NCBI RefSeq assembly: GCF_042662625.1
Contig: NZ_JBHSXH010000011.1
Coordinates: 186,001-250,000, forward strand
Direction: 5' to 3'
Length of the DNA stretch: 64,000 nt
Source: Halopelagius fulvigenes
GTDB taxonomy: Archaea > Halobacteriota > Halobacteria > Halobacteriales > Haloferacaceae
Shown: piece by piece, positions 1 through 8,326 of the stretch
Layout of the letters: each line of letters starts with the position of its first letter
How positions within the stretch are numbered: position 1 is the first letter of the stretch
Notes under the pieces: model-generated
What the model was told of the DNA's origin: nothing
Database searches by the model: none
Seen by the model: the letters and a program-made list of their open reading frames with translations, nothing else
Position numbers and translations under genes: made by a program

Positions 1-1
1 G

Positions 2-673
2 ACGGCCGACGCACTCGACATCCCCAAGAGCACGGTCCACATCTACCTGAAGACGCTCGAACGCCTCGACCTCGTCGTCCGCGAGGGCGACTCCTACCGA
101 CTGGGCTTTCGGTTTCTGGAGTACGGGGGCGTCGTTCGGAACCGGTCGAGACTGTACCGCGCCGCCAAGTTGGAAGTCGATAAGCTCGCCAGAGAGACGG
201 GCGAAGTGGCGAACCTCGGTATCGAGGAGAACGGTCTCCGCGTCCTCCTCTACAAGTCGGAGGTGGCCGACGCCATCCACGACAACGCCCCCATCGGCGA
301 GTACACCAACATGCACTGGACCGCCCTCGGGAAGGCGATGCTGGCGCACTACCCCCGGGAGCGAGTAGACGACGTCATCGACGAACACGGACTCCCGCGC
401 GCCAACGAACACACCATCACCACGCGCGAGGAACTGTACGAGGAACTCGAAACCACCCGCGAACGGGGCTACTCCGTCGAAGACCAGGACCGCCGGAAGG
501 GCGTCCTCACCATCGGCGTTCCCATCATGAACCAGAGCACGGGCGAGGTGATAAGCGCAGTCTCCGTCTCCGGTCCCGTGAACCGCGTTCGCTCCCCGGA
601 GAAGATGTCGGAGTTGGCCGACGCGGTCAAGAGCACCGCCAACGTCATCGAACTCCGATACGCTCACTACTGA
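2..673 (+). CDS. IclR-family transcriptional regulator (5' end missing)
   Basis: The reading frame is open from the first bases of the window, so the N-terminus lies outside it; 223 residues are visible. The first visible residues (TADALDIPKSTVHIYLKTLE) form the recognition part of a winged helix-turn-helix, followed by the wing and the link GDSYRLGFRFLEYGG typical of IclR proteins. The rest is the effector-binding domain, with the MHWTALGKAMLAH stretch and the family's C-terminal pattern GVLTIGVPI..SAVSVSGP. Haloarchaeal IclR proteins often control sugar or organic-acid genes next to them; the likely targets lie left of the window. A second IclR gene sits at 53.3-54.1 kb. No gene follows closely, so this is probably the end of its transcription unit. 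Confidence 0.93.
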   Translation, partial: TADALDIPKSTVHIYLKTLERLDLVVREGDSYRLGFRFLEYGGVVRNRSRLYRAAKLEVDKLARETGEVANLGIEENGLRVLLYKSEVADAIHDNAPIGEYTNMHWTALGKAMLAHYPRERVDDVIDEHGLPRANEHTITTREELYEELETTRERGYSVEDQDRRKGVLTIGVPIMNQSTGEVISAVSVSGPVNRVRSPEKMSELADAVKSTANVIELRYAHY

Positions 674-1329
674 CGCTCCTCCCCTACGTTCACGAGATAC
701 GAAACTTCGAGGCGGTGCTTCCAATTTGGTTGAACGGCACCGTTTTCCGACCGGCCCGCATTGCATTACGCAACTATGGCTGTAATGGTCTTCGATGGTG
801 ATTCACGCCGGAGAGTTCTCGACACGCCTTGACGGTTCCCTCTCCCCTCCTCACTTCCGGGAGTCGTGTACTCCGTCGGATGACGCCCCGAAGGAGCACT
901 CCGACGATACCGGGAAAATTAATACAATTACTTATACAAAAATGGGCCGTGGTTGGCTACGGATCTCTTTAACGAATAGCTGGAAAATACCCTCGAACTC
1001 TCGGTATATATAGTGGATGTGGCCTGATATTTTCTTATTTTTGTCCGTTTTCCGTCGGAAGGCGGAAGAGATTATCAGACTACGATATTTCTTGGAAACG
1101 CCGATCGTTTCTCGTTATCACCGGATCGAAAGACGGAGATCGTGCCTTCTATCGGTTCAAATCCCCCTTTCTATCTTTCGACTGATGACGGCACAGGTTC
1201 CGAACAGGGTGGTATCGATAGCGATCTTCAACATATCTATCTGGACAAAATCCGCACTTCCCCTCCGAAGTTCCGGGCAGGTATTCTCGAACGGCGGACC
1301 GAAACTCCGCCCGTGCGGCGGTGGCGGAG
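674..1329. other. Gene-free stretch, 656 bp
   Basis: No reading frame here has haloarchaeal codon or amino-acid character. The stretch is AT-richer than its surroundings from about 910 to 1250. It contains TATA-like elements around 930 (TTATACAAAA) and 1003 (TATATATA) that point to no gene on the plus strand. An untranslated RNA or decayed gene is possible, but nothing specific was recognised. Confidence 0.5.
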
Positions 1330-2235
1330 TTAGTTGCCATCCCCGTCAGAGGGGGCGGAGGTGTCGTCCGGCATCTCGGCGCCGGGATTACTCGACGCGG
1401 TTCCGGATTCGGTCTGGCGGTACTCCCACATTTCCTCGCTTCCGTCCCGTCGTTCGACGCCGGGAAGCGACTCGAAGGCGTCTCGAACGCAGTCGTCCCA
1501 CCAGTCGTCGGGGGAGTCGTACCCCGCGGGGTGGTCGGGGTACACTCGCTCTCGAATCTCGCCCGCGTCCGCCTCGTTCTCCGTTACGAGGAGGCCGAAG
1601 GCCGCGCGGACGGCGCTTCGTTCGTCCTCGTCCATCTCCAGTCGTTCCAATGCGAACTTGGCGCTACTGTCGGAGGCGTCCTCGCTCCCGAGCACGTTTC
1701 GGCCGTCGTCGGTCGGTTCCTCGACGATGGGCGTCCCGGTGAACCGCCACTGTTCCTCGTCGTCGCCCGGCGGTTCGACCGACGGAAGGCGCTCCAGACG
1801 CTCTTGGACGAACTCGGTCCACTCCTCCTGGGACTCGAACCCCGCGGGGTCCTCGCTGTACACGTCGTCGATAATCTCGCTCTCGGACGCCGCGCCCCAG
1901 TAGTGGAGGAACGCGAAGGCGTTCCGGACCGCGTCCTCCCTGTCGGGCGGCAGGTCGAAGGAGGCTATCTCCCGTTCCACGTCCGGGGGCGTGTCGATTC
2001 GGTCGTCTTTCGTTCCGGCGGGAGAGGCTTCGATGACTCGCTCCCCGTTGGATGTGACCGCGTAGCGGTCCCCGTCGGTTCGTTCGACCAGTCCGTTGTC
2101 CGCGAGCTCTGGCAATCTCTCCCGGAGGTGCGCCGCACTCGCGGAGACGCCCTCGGCGACCGACTCGACGTCCGCCTCCCCTTCGCGGAGACGTTCCAGT
2201 ACCGCCCTGTCGCGTTCGTCGAGCGTGACGTTCAT
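1330..2235 (-). CDS. Winged-helix protein with a duplicated C-terminal domain
   Basis: A 301-residue acidic protein of unrecognised family. Residues 1-70 look like a winged helix-turn-helix (DERDRAVLERLREG, then ADNGLVERTDGDRYAVTSNG as recognition helix and wing). Two copies of a 70-residue module follow, at about 95-165 and 200-272. Both share an AVRxAF helix, then a VYxxxPAGxxSxxxW segment, a LPxVE turn and a closing EEQWRF or EEMWEY strand. The ATG at 2235 was chosen because the 59 residues upstream in the same frame lack the acidic composition of a haloarchaeal protein. Function is unknown; DNA binding is inferred from the N-terminus only. The gene diverges from the repeat array and ParA-type gene, so it could share or read that control region. 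Confidence 0.8.
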   Translation of the reverse strand: MNVTLDERDRAVLERLREGEADVESVAEGVSASAAHLRERLPELADNGLVERTDGDRYAVTSNGERVIEASPAGTKDDRIDTPPDVEREIASFDLPPDREDAVRNAFAFLHYWGAASESEIIDDVYSEDPAGFESQEEWTEFVQERLERLPSVEPPGDDEEQWRFTGTPIVEEPTDDGRNVLGSEDASDSSAKFALERLEMDEDERSAVRAAFGLLVTENEADAGEIRERVYPDHPAGYDSPDDWWDDCVRDAFESLPGVERRDGSEEMWEYRQTESGTASSNPGAEMPDDTSAPSDGDGN

Positions 2236-2419
2236 ACTCCGAGTACGTCCCTCGGGCCCTTGACGGTGATTACCGACCGAACCGAATGTCGGTCCGGCAT
2301 CTCCGCCTTCGGTTCCGTCGGACCCTCGCCGTTCGCCTCGACCCGAGGTGCTATCGCTCACAGCTACCGGCCGATCTCGTTCGACCGACTGTTCAGTGTT
2401 CTCTCTCAACAATACGAGT

Positions 2420-2575
2420 CGTAATTACTCACCAGTGTTACTAATATGCGTGTCTAATCAGTATTGTTGATCAGTATTACCGTCCAGTGTTACTGGGCAG
2501 TATTATTAGGAAATATCGCTATACAGTATGGTCGAACAGTAGTGCTGTTCAAGAGTGTTGGTCAACTTCTCTCTT
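2420..2575. repeat. 13-bp phased repeats, cluster A
   Basis: Units begin exactly 13 bp apart, at 2433, 2459, 2472, 2485, 2498, 2524 and 2537, with degenerate units in register at 2420, 2446, 2511, 2550 and 2563. The consensus is CAGTRTTACT plus three variable bases. The best units read CAGTATTACTG, a palindrome of CAGTA and TACTG around one central base, so each unit could bind a protein dimer. The cluster is in a gene-free region upstream of a ParA-type gene and fits an iteron, centromere or operator array. Spacing and motif are seen; function is inferred. Confidence 0.8.
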
Positions 2576-2665
2576 TACTATCCGAGCGGACTGGCCAGAT
2601 GACTCGCCCGTACTCGGTGATATCGGCGGGAAAATCCCTCAGAAACACCCTCTGAACTTCCTCGT

Positions 2666-2730
2666 CAGTATCCTTGGACAGTATTACTCGTCAGTATTGC
2701 TGCTCAGTATTACTGCTCAGTTTGGTCAAG
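2666..2730. repeat. 13-bp phased repeats, cluster B
   Basis: Five units start at 2666, 2679, 2692, 2705 and 2718, again exactly 13 bp apart, with the same CAGTATTACT consensus. The units at 2679, 2692 and 2705 are nearly perfect. Cluster B lies one base out of register with cluster A and ends 33 bp before the ATG of the ParA-type gene, so a bound protein would cover its promoter. This suggests autoregulation and possibly a partition site. Confidence 0.82.
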
Positions 2731-2763
2731 GTTTATGAACAGCTGGTGTGTGCAGACGTTCGA

Positions 2764-3645
2764 ATGATATCGTACGCGCTCTGGAGTGAGGCAGGCGGGG
2801 TGGGAAAGACCGCGCTCGCGGTCAATCTCGCCGCGGCCCATCGGCGACACGGGCAGAAGACGCTCCTCGTGGACCTCGATCCGCAGAACGGCGGGGCGAG
2901 TCACCACCTCGGCGTCGACGACGAACGGGCCGACCCCGACGTGGACAACCTCGTCCGTCACCTCATCGACCGGCCGAAGGGGGAGTTCTCCGACCTCGTC
3001 CGCGAGACGACGCACGGCCTGCACGTGATCCCGAGTCACAACATGCTCGACAGCTTGGAGACGAACCTCCAGCGAGCGCAGGAGATGGAACAGGACATGG
3101 GCGGCCGGTTCGTCAAAGAGCTCCAACTCCGCCGCGTCGTCAGAGACTCCGGCGTCCCTGACGAGTACGACGTCCTCGTCGTGGACCCGCCGGCGACCGG
3201 CGGTCAGCACGTCTACAACGCCGTCGCGGCCACCGGGAACGTCGTCATCCCGCTCGAACTCTCGCCGAAGGGCGAACAGTCGCTCTACGGGCTGGAAGAC
3301 ACCGTCTCGAACCTCGAAGCGGAGGTGGACACCGAAGTCGGCGTCGTCGCCGTCGTGCCGAACAAGGTCCGCCGGACGCGGATGCGCGACAAGTACGAAG
3401 CCGCGCTGAGCGAACTCGACTACCCGGTCTCCCCGGTCAAGATACCCGTCCGCGAGGCGATGCTGAACGGCGCGTGGGACGCCCAGACGACGGCGTTCGA
3501 GTTCGTCTCGAACAACAAGCGCGCGGAGCGAGAACACGACACCCTGCGGGCGTTCGACGAACTCGCCCGCTTCGTCGCCGCGCAGTACGGAGTCGAACTC
3601 ACGGAGGACGACCTGACCGCCGACGAACGCGAGGTCGTCGTATGA
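2764..3645 (+). CDS. ParA/Soj-type partitioning ATPase
   Basis: A 293-residue deviant Walker-type ATPase. The N-terminus holds the deviant Walker A loop (EAGGVGKTALAVNLAAAH, with the signature GGVGKT), followed by TLLVDLDPQNG (A' motif). The middle holds DVLVVDPPATGG (Walker B) and VVIPLELSPKG, and the C-terminal part PVREAMLNGAWD resembles the end of Soj and plasmid ParA proteins. There is no N-terminal helix-turn-helix, so DNA contact would come from the ATPase itself or a partner. ATG 2764 was chosen because the protein begins directly with the first beta strand (MISYALWSEAGG). The stop overlaps the next start (ATGA). The known family role is ATP-driven segregation of replicons or cargo; which replicon or cargo is not visible here. 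Confidence 0.92.
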   Translation: MISYALWSEAGGVGKTALAVNLAAAHRRHGQKTLLVDLDPQNGGASHHLGVDDERADPDVDNLVRHLIDRPKGEFSDLVRETTHGLHVIPSHNMLDSLETNLQRAQEMEQDMGGRFVKELQLRRVVRDSGVPDEYDVLVVDPPATGGQHVYNAVAATGNVVIPLELSPKGEQSLYGLEDTVSNLEAEVDTEVGVVAVVPNKVRRTRMRDKYEAALSELDYPVSPVKIPVREAMLNGAWDAQTTAFEFVSNNKRAEREHDTLRAFDELARFVAAQYGVELTEDDLTADEREVVV

Positions 3646-4157
3646 AGTCCGGCGCTTCCGACCCGTTCGCGGACGACGACCCGGAGGAGGAGGCGCAGTC
3701 GTCCCCCGAGACGGACGACGCGGAGGCGACTCCCGAGTCCGACGCCGGCGAGACGACGGACGATTCGTCGGGCGGCGACGCGGCCGCCGGCGACGCACGA
3801 GAACCCGAGATGCGAGACGCCGCAACGCGGGACGACGCCGTGCGAGACGGCGAGTCGGCGAACGCCGAGGCGGCGGAACCGTCGTCGGACGCGAACGAGA
3901 GCGACGAGGGACTTTCGCGCGACGAACTCCCCTTCATCCTCCGCCGCGACAAAGTCAAGGACGAACGCCCGGAGGTCCACCAACTGTTCGTCCAGCGGGA
4001 GACCCACGAGGAGGCGGTGGACGCCGAGCGAGCGTTGGAGAAACGGCTGGACGAGGGACTGTCGCGGACCGACGCGCGGGAAGCGATCTATCTGGCCGGG
4101 ATGCGCCACCTCGACGACGCGGAGGAGATTCTGCGCGAGTGGGGCTACGACCTCTGA
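3642..4157 (+). CDS. ParA partner protein, acidic, candidate repeat-binding protein
   Basis: A 171-residue protein whose ATG overlaps the ParA-type stop codon, so the two are almost certainly translated together. Residues 1-95 are very acidic, low in complexity and probably disordered (runs of Asp, Glu, Ser and Ala). The ordered part is about 100-171: a strand-like VHQLFVQRE, then helix HEEAVDAERALEKRLDEG, then LSRTDAREAIYLAGMRHLDD and a final helix EEILREWGYDL. A strand followed by two helices is compatible with a ribbon-helix-helix fold, which partner proteins of plasmid ParA ATPases often use to bind short repeats. That assignment is inference; no canonical ParB motif is present. It is the obvious candidate for binding the 13-bp palindromes. 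Confidence 0.82.
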   Translation: MKSGASDPFADDDPEEEAQSSPETDDAEATPESDAGETTDDSSGGDAAAGDAREPEMRDAATRDDAVRDGESANAEAAEPSSDANESDEGLSRDELPFILRRDKVKDERPEVHQLFVQRETHEEAVDAERALEKRLDEGLSRTDAREAIYLAGMRHLDDAEEILREWGYDL

Positions 4158-4320
4158 GCGGCGTCCGTATCCCGTATCACGGTTTATCGACTTCTCTCTC
4201 GTCGCGGCGCTCTACACCCGGCGGTGCTCGGCGAACGGGCGCATCCGATGTCGAACCGATCCTCTAAAACCAGAAGATAGTTAATCTAGTTGTCCAATTG
4301 TTGGAGAGGAATTGCAAACT

Positions 4321-5013
4321 ATGCGTCGCCGCCAATTTATCGTCGGCTCCGGCCTCGGAGCGCTCGTCGCCCTGAGCGGATGCCTCGGTAGCAAGTCCCC
4401 TCCACCGCGGAAGTCGAACGTGATATCGAACTTCGAGGTGAGCGACACCTCTCTCGTCATCGATTCCGCCGACAACACGTGGGTCATGTCTCGGTACGAA
4501 GACACGCAACAACAGTCGCTCGGCGGACTGAACCCCGTCGGCGTCGCCAGCGCCAAAGGAAAGAGCGGCGGTGGCGGCGGCCGGGGCGCGTCCGGCCGCG
4601 GCAGCGGCGGGTACTCCTCGGCCCCGCGAACGAAGCACGGGTACGCGTGGTACCACGGCGGCGACTACGCCGACGACTGGTACGAGAACCACGGCGACGA
4701 AGTGTCCCGATTCCCCGTCGGAATCGCCGCACTCGGCGTCGCGTACCTCGGGAGTACGTCGCAGTTCCGGGACGACGCGCCCGGCCCCGGCGCGGTTCCG
4801 TGGGACAAGACGTTCCAGAACCCGGACGACACGGTGAAGTACGACATCACGAACGGACGGGCCGACGAGGGGTGGTACCGCGTCGGCGCCAAGATAGTCG
4901 GCACCGAGAACGACCACAGCTTCCGTTGGGAGTCGTACGACCTCGAAATCGACCGCTCGACCGACGGGGGGTACAGCATCCAGGAGGAGTGGAAGGTGTC
5001 GCCGCGCATCTGA
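4321..5013 (+). CDS. Tat-exported lipoprotein at the head of the spermine-synthase cluster
   Basis: A 230-residue protein starting with a twin-arginine signal (MRRRQFIVGSGLGALVALSG) ending in the lipobox LSGC, so it is expected to be folded in the cytoplasm, exported and lipid-anchored. Residues 80-105 are a Gly/Ser/Arg-rich linker. The rest is rich in Tyr, Trp, His and Asp (HGYAWYHGGDYADDWYENHG) and ends in a beta-like segment. A purine-rich GGAGAGGA at 4303-4310 precedes ATG 4321; a TTG at 4312 is possible but less likely. I do not recognise the family. Its place before a SpeE-like gene mirrors DUF4247 proteins of actinobacterial clusters, but no sequence match can be claimed. The next gene starts 63 bp downstream on the same strand. 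Confidence 0.85.
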   Translation: MRRRQFIVGSGLGALVALSGCLGSKSPPPRKSNVISNFEVSDTSLVIDSADNTWVMSRYEDTQQQSLGGLNPVGVASAKGKSGGGGGRGASGRGSGGYSSAPRTKHGYAWYHGGDYADDWYENHGDEVSRFPVGIAALGVAYLGSTSQFRDDAPGPGAVPWDKTFQNPDDTVKYDITNGRADEGWYRVGAKIVGTENDHSFRWESYDLEIDRSTDGGYSIQEEWKVSPRI

Positions 5014-5076
5014 GGTAGCGACGCCCGAAGCGCCCCCGCGAGAGCCGCGACCATCACGCCCCGATACACACCCTCC

Positions 5077-6834
5077 ATGTCGAACACCCGAACCGAGACG
5101 GCAACCCTCCTCGCGCTCACGTTCGTCGTGTCGTTCTGCAGCTTCGCGTACGAGTTCGTCTACTCCGAACTGCTGACCGTGATGTACGGCGGGACGGTGA
5201 CCCAGTACGTCATCACCGTCGGGCTGTACTTCTTCAGCCTCGGCATCGGAGCCGCCCTCTCGGACGACCTGAACGCAGAGGACCGCGGGGAGAACTTCTT
5301 CAAGACGGAGGTGCTCCTCGCGGCGGCCGCTCCGGCAGGGTTCCTGCTCGTCGTCGCCCTCAACAGCGTCCGCATCCCCCCTGCGGTTCCGTCGGAACTG
5401 ATATGGTTTGCGGCACGCCTCCCCGTCGTCGTCGTCGGATTCCTCTCGGGGTTCGAGCTTCCGCTCTTGACCTACTTGGTCGACGGACTCGGAGAGGAGG
5501 ACGCGGCGACGCCCGCGTGGCTTCGCCGGTTCGGAAGCCGAGTTCACGACGCGGTCGTCCGTTGTCTCGGTGTCGTCTGGACCGTCAAGCGCAACGACGG
5601 GAGGCGGAGCGGCCTCTCCGTCGTGCTGGCGATGGACTACGTCGGCGGCCTGTTCGGAGCCATCGTGTACGCCAAAGCGCTGTATCCGGGGTTGGGACTC
5701 ATCCCGACGATATTCGTGCTCGCGCTGCTCAACGCTCTGGCAGCGCTCGTCTTCGTCGTCCGCTTCGGCGACTGGTCGCCGACGCCGTTCGCGACGTCCA
5801 CGCCCCTCGTCGGCCGCGTTCCGAAGGCGTTGCTCGTCGTCTGCCTGCTGTTGACCGCGACGTACGCGGGCGTCGTGGCCAACCACGAGACGGTGGACGA
5901 CCAGTTGTCCGAACTCTACCTCGAACAGCAGATCGAAGACGAGTACCGACCGGGTACGATGCGCGCCGAAGTCACGTCGCAGGAGACGACGAAATACCAA
6001 CACGTCATCCGGTACCGGCGCACGTGGACCGGCAGCGGACCGAACCCGCACTTCACCGGGCGTTCCGAGCAGTGCCTCCGCCTCGACGCGGCGGTGCAGA
6101 TGTGCGACAGCTGGGCCGACAGCTACCACAACGGTCTCGTGGATGTGCCGATGTCGATGTTCGAACGCGGCCCCGAGACCGAGGTCCTCGTCATCGGCGG
6201 CGGCGACTGGGTCGCCGTCGACCACCTCCGGCAGTACGGCGTGACCGTCGACCAAGTCGACCTCGACGCCCGGTTCATGAATCGGACGAAGAACGAGCCG
6301 TTCTTCCGGCGGTGGCACGACGACGCCTACCGGTACGACCGCCTGAACGTGACGGTCGGCGACGGCTACCGGTACCTCCAACAGACGAACGAGACGTACG
6401 ACCTGATCCTGCTCGACGTTCCCGGGGCGACGGACGACGAACTCCTGACGCTCTACTCCGAGGAGTTCTACCGTTCGGTCCGCCGCCACCTCTCGGACGA
6501 CGGCGTAGTGGTGACGTGGGCCTACTCCCCGGACGGCTACCCCGAGCACAACAAGGCGTTCCTCAACACGGTCGGGGCCGCCGGCTTCACCCAGCACCTC
6601 CCCTACTGGGCGTGGGAGGACGTCGACTCCGACGGCGAAGTCGAACGGGTCGAGCGATTCCACGTCTTCGCACCCGGCGAGCGTCGGTCGCTCCCGGTCG
6701 CCGACGGGACTGACTACGTTCGGCGGCACTCCGACCGCTATCGCGACGCCCAGTGGCGTCCAGTCCCCCGCTACAACGGCGTGCGGGTGAACTCCATCTT
6801 CCATCCTAACTACGACATCCTCGTCGATACCTGA
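5077..6834 (+). CDS. Membrane-fused spermine/spermidine-synthase-like protein
   Basis: A 585-residue fusion. Residues 1-275 contain about seven membrane segments (for example LLALTFVVSFCSFAYEF and VVVVGFLSGFELPLLTYLV). Residues 285-585 form a polyamine aminopropyltransferase-like domain: ETTKYQHVIRYR corresponds to the substrate-gating E..YQ segment, VLVIGGGDW to the nucleotide loop (usually GGGDG), VDLDARF to the acidic residue contacting the cofactor ribose, and LILLDVPGATDDE to the catalytic loop, followed by LYSEEFYRSVRRHL. Soluble SpeE transfers aminopropyl from decarboxylated SAM to putrescine. Membrane-fused forms are known in bacteria but their product is unsettled, and the GGGDW change and altered catalytic loop make canonical spermidine synthesis uncertain. 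The next gene begins 2 bp after the stop. Confidence 0.92.
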   Translation: MSNTRTETATLLALTFVVSFCSFAYEFVYSELLTVMYGGTVTQYVITVGLYFFSLGIGAALSDDLNAEDRGENFFKTEVLLAAAAPAGFLLVVALNSVRIPPAVPSELIWFAARLPVVVVGFLSGFELPLLTYLVDGLGEEDAATPAWLRRFGSRVHDAVVRCLGVVWTVKRNDGRRSGLSVVLAMDYVGGLFGAIVYAKALYPGLGLIPTIFVLALLNALAALVFVVRFGDWSPTPFATSTPLVGRVPKALLVVCLLLTATYAGVVANHETVDDQLSELYLEQQIEDEYRPGTMRAEVTSQETTKYQHVIRYRRTWTGSGPNPHFTGRSEQCLRLDAAVQMCDSWADSYHNGLVDVPMSMFERGPETEVLVIGGGDWVAVDHLRQYGVTVDQVDLDARFMNRTKNEPFFRRWHDDAYRYDRLNVTVGDGYRYLQQTNETYDLILLDVPGATDDELLTLYSEEFYRSVRRHLSDDGVVVTWAYSPDGYPEHNKAFLNTVGAAGFTQHLPYWAWEDVDSDGEVERVERFHVFAPGERRSLPVADGTDYVRRHSDRYRDAQWRPVPRYNGVRVNSIFHPNYDILVDT

Positions 6835-6836
6835 CC

Positions 6837-7373
6837 ATGTCCCCAAACACCCTCACCGACGCTCCCTCCGAACTGTACTTCGCGTACGCCGGCGCTCGCC
6901 CCGACTTCGACCGCCTCGACGTGAAGGCGGTCCACGCCGACGAACTCCTCGGCCGCCCGGCCGCGCTCACGATAATCGGCGAGTCGCACTACGTCGGCCT
7001 CCCGTCGCTCGGCTTCCACGAACTCTGTTCGTGCAGGCCGTTGTCGGCAGAACCGACGCACGAGACGCCGCTCTCGGTCGGCGTCGAACGCGAGTTCCGG
7101 TTCCGCGGCGACCGCATCGACGCGACGACGACCGTCACCGGTCGTCCGCTTAATGCGTTCTCCGACCCCGACGAAGCGACGGTCGCCTATCGGTTCGCCC
7201 CCGATGCGTGGACGACCATCTCAGTCGGAGCGACAGGCTACGAGACGTACCACACCTACCCCGAACACGGACTGGCGCTCCACACCGAAACGCGCCTGAC
7301 CGCCCGCGGGTCGCCGGCGCAGTCCGAACGACTCGGCGACCCGACGCGGAACGCCACGGAGAACCAGCCATGA
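6837..7373 (+). CDS. DUF2617-like protein
   Basis: A 178-residue protein beginning two bases after the spermine-synthase-like gene and overlapping the next start by ATGA, so it is part of one operon. The stretch LTIIGESHYVGL near residue 42 resembles the 'GxSH' signature I recall for DUF2617, a family found beside membrane-fused SpeE genes in actinobacteria (Rv2597 in the Rv2597-Rv2601 cluster). The rest is predicted beta-rich (VEREFRFRGDRIDATTTVTG). No signal peptide or membrane segment is visible, so it is probably cytoplasmic. The biochemical role is unknown. The DUF2617 assignment is from memory of the family pattern plus context, and a profile search should confirm or reject it. Confidence 0.85.
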   Translation: MSPNTLTDAPSELYFAYAGARPDFDRLDVKAVHADELLGRPAALTIIGESHYVGLPSLGFHELCSCRPLSAEPTHETPLSVGVEREFRFRGDRIDATTTVTGRPLNAFSDPDEATVAYRFAPDAWTTISVGATGYETYHTYPEHGLALHTETRLTARGSPAQSERLGDPTRNATENQP

Positions 7374-8326
7374 CAGACGACGCCACGACCTACGACGGTG
7401 ACGTAACGCTCAACGGTTCGGAACGACCGCCCGTCGAACTACTTGACCCGGCCGACGTGTTCGTGACGACGAACAGCGTCGGCGGTGACCTCTCCGTCCG
7501 CAACGCGGAGTACGTGTTCACCCACCAGTCCATCGACGTCGAACGCACCGACGGGCGCGGAAATGCGGAGACCACCATCGGCGGCACCCTCGAAGACGGC
7601 TACGTCGAACGGGTGGACGGCGACGTGGTCGTCACCGACGCCGAGGACGTGTTCGTCGCTGCCGACGCCGCGGACGGCGAGTTCTCCGCACCCGGCGCGG
7701 AGAACGTCTACGCCGACGATATCTCGCCGACGGCCTCCCCGGACGAGTACGACGTTTCGACCGTCGGCTGGCAGCAGTCCGCGACGGCGACGGACCCGTC
7801 GACGGGCGTCTACGCCGTCGGCATGGAGCACGAGATCGACCTGACGAAGGCGCGGCGAAACCTCGAACTGTACCTCGTCGGCCACGGTCACGACGTCCGC
7901 GTCGAGGGTCGAGACGCCGAACTGACCGTCCACTTCGTCGGCTACGACAACACCGTCCGCGTCGGGCCGTATCTCTCGGCCGACGTCGCCTCCGAAGCCG
8001 GCTTCGACAACGAAATCGACGCGGCCCCGTACCCGGCCGAGGATCTCGTCGAGATGTCGCGGTCCGAGGCGTACTCGAACGCGGGGTTCGGCCGTCGAAA
8101 GGTGACGTTTCAGGAACCGACCGACGACGAGGAGTGGTGCCCGAACTGCGGGCACGCGGCCGACGCGGTTATCGAACGCCACCAGATGGAGGCGTTCTTC
8201 CTGTTCGGCTACCCGGTGTGGACGTACGACCGAAGCACCAACCCCGCCTGCGAGTGCGAACACTGTTCGCCCAACGCCGTCCACGCCGAACTCTCCCCGG
8301 AGGAACGCCGGTCGGTGCTCGACTGA
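7370..8326 (+). CDS. Beta-repeat protein with C-terminal zinc ribbon
   Basis: A 318-residue acidic protein whose ATG overlaps the previous stop. Residues 10-130 are a succession of short beta strands with Val, Asp and Gly turns (GDVVVTDAEDVFVAADAADG), suggesting a beta-solenoid. Residues 150-220 carry a DUF3060-like pattern (LYLVGHGHDVRVEGRDAEL, then VGYDNTVRVG). Near the C-terminus CPNCGH and CECEHC form two cysteine knuckles about 45 residues apart, as in a zinc ribbon. No signal or membrane segment is seen. It occupies the place that DUF4178 has in comparable bacterial clusters but I see no clear match. A scaffold or sensor tied to the membrane enzyme and channel is inference from gene order. 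Confidence 0.85.
   Translation: MTDDATTYDGDVTLNGSERPPVELLDPADVFVTTNSVGGDLSVRNAEYVFTHQSIDVERTDGRGNAETTIGGTLEDGYVERVDGDVVVTDAEDVFVAADAADGEFSAPGAENVYADDISPTASPDEYDVSTVGWQQSATATDPSTGVYAVGMEHEIDLTKARRNLELYLVGHGHDVRVEGRDAELTVHFVGYDNTVRVGPYLSADVASEAGFDNEIDAAPYPAEDLVEMSRSEAYSNAGFGRRKVTFQEPTDDEEWCPNCGHAADAVIERHQMEAFFLFGYPVWTYDRSTNPACECEHCSPNAVHAELSPEERRSVLD

Noticed and set aside
1142..1180. GGTTCAAATCCCC, resembling a tRNA T-loop
   Set aside because: The bases before the loop cannot pair with those after it to give a T-stem, and no acceptor or anticodon arm could be placed upstream.
2487..2738. Plus-strand frame of 83 codons through the repeat region
   Set aside because: It arises from the repeated units, lacks acidic composition and ends within the ParA-type promoter.
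4264..6846. Minus-strand open frame of 860 codons opposite the lipoprotein and spermine-synthase-like genes
   Set aside because: It is the shadow of GC-rich codons on the other strand: no domain, Val/Arg/Asp-rich composition, and it spans two clear genes with known motifs.
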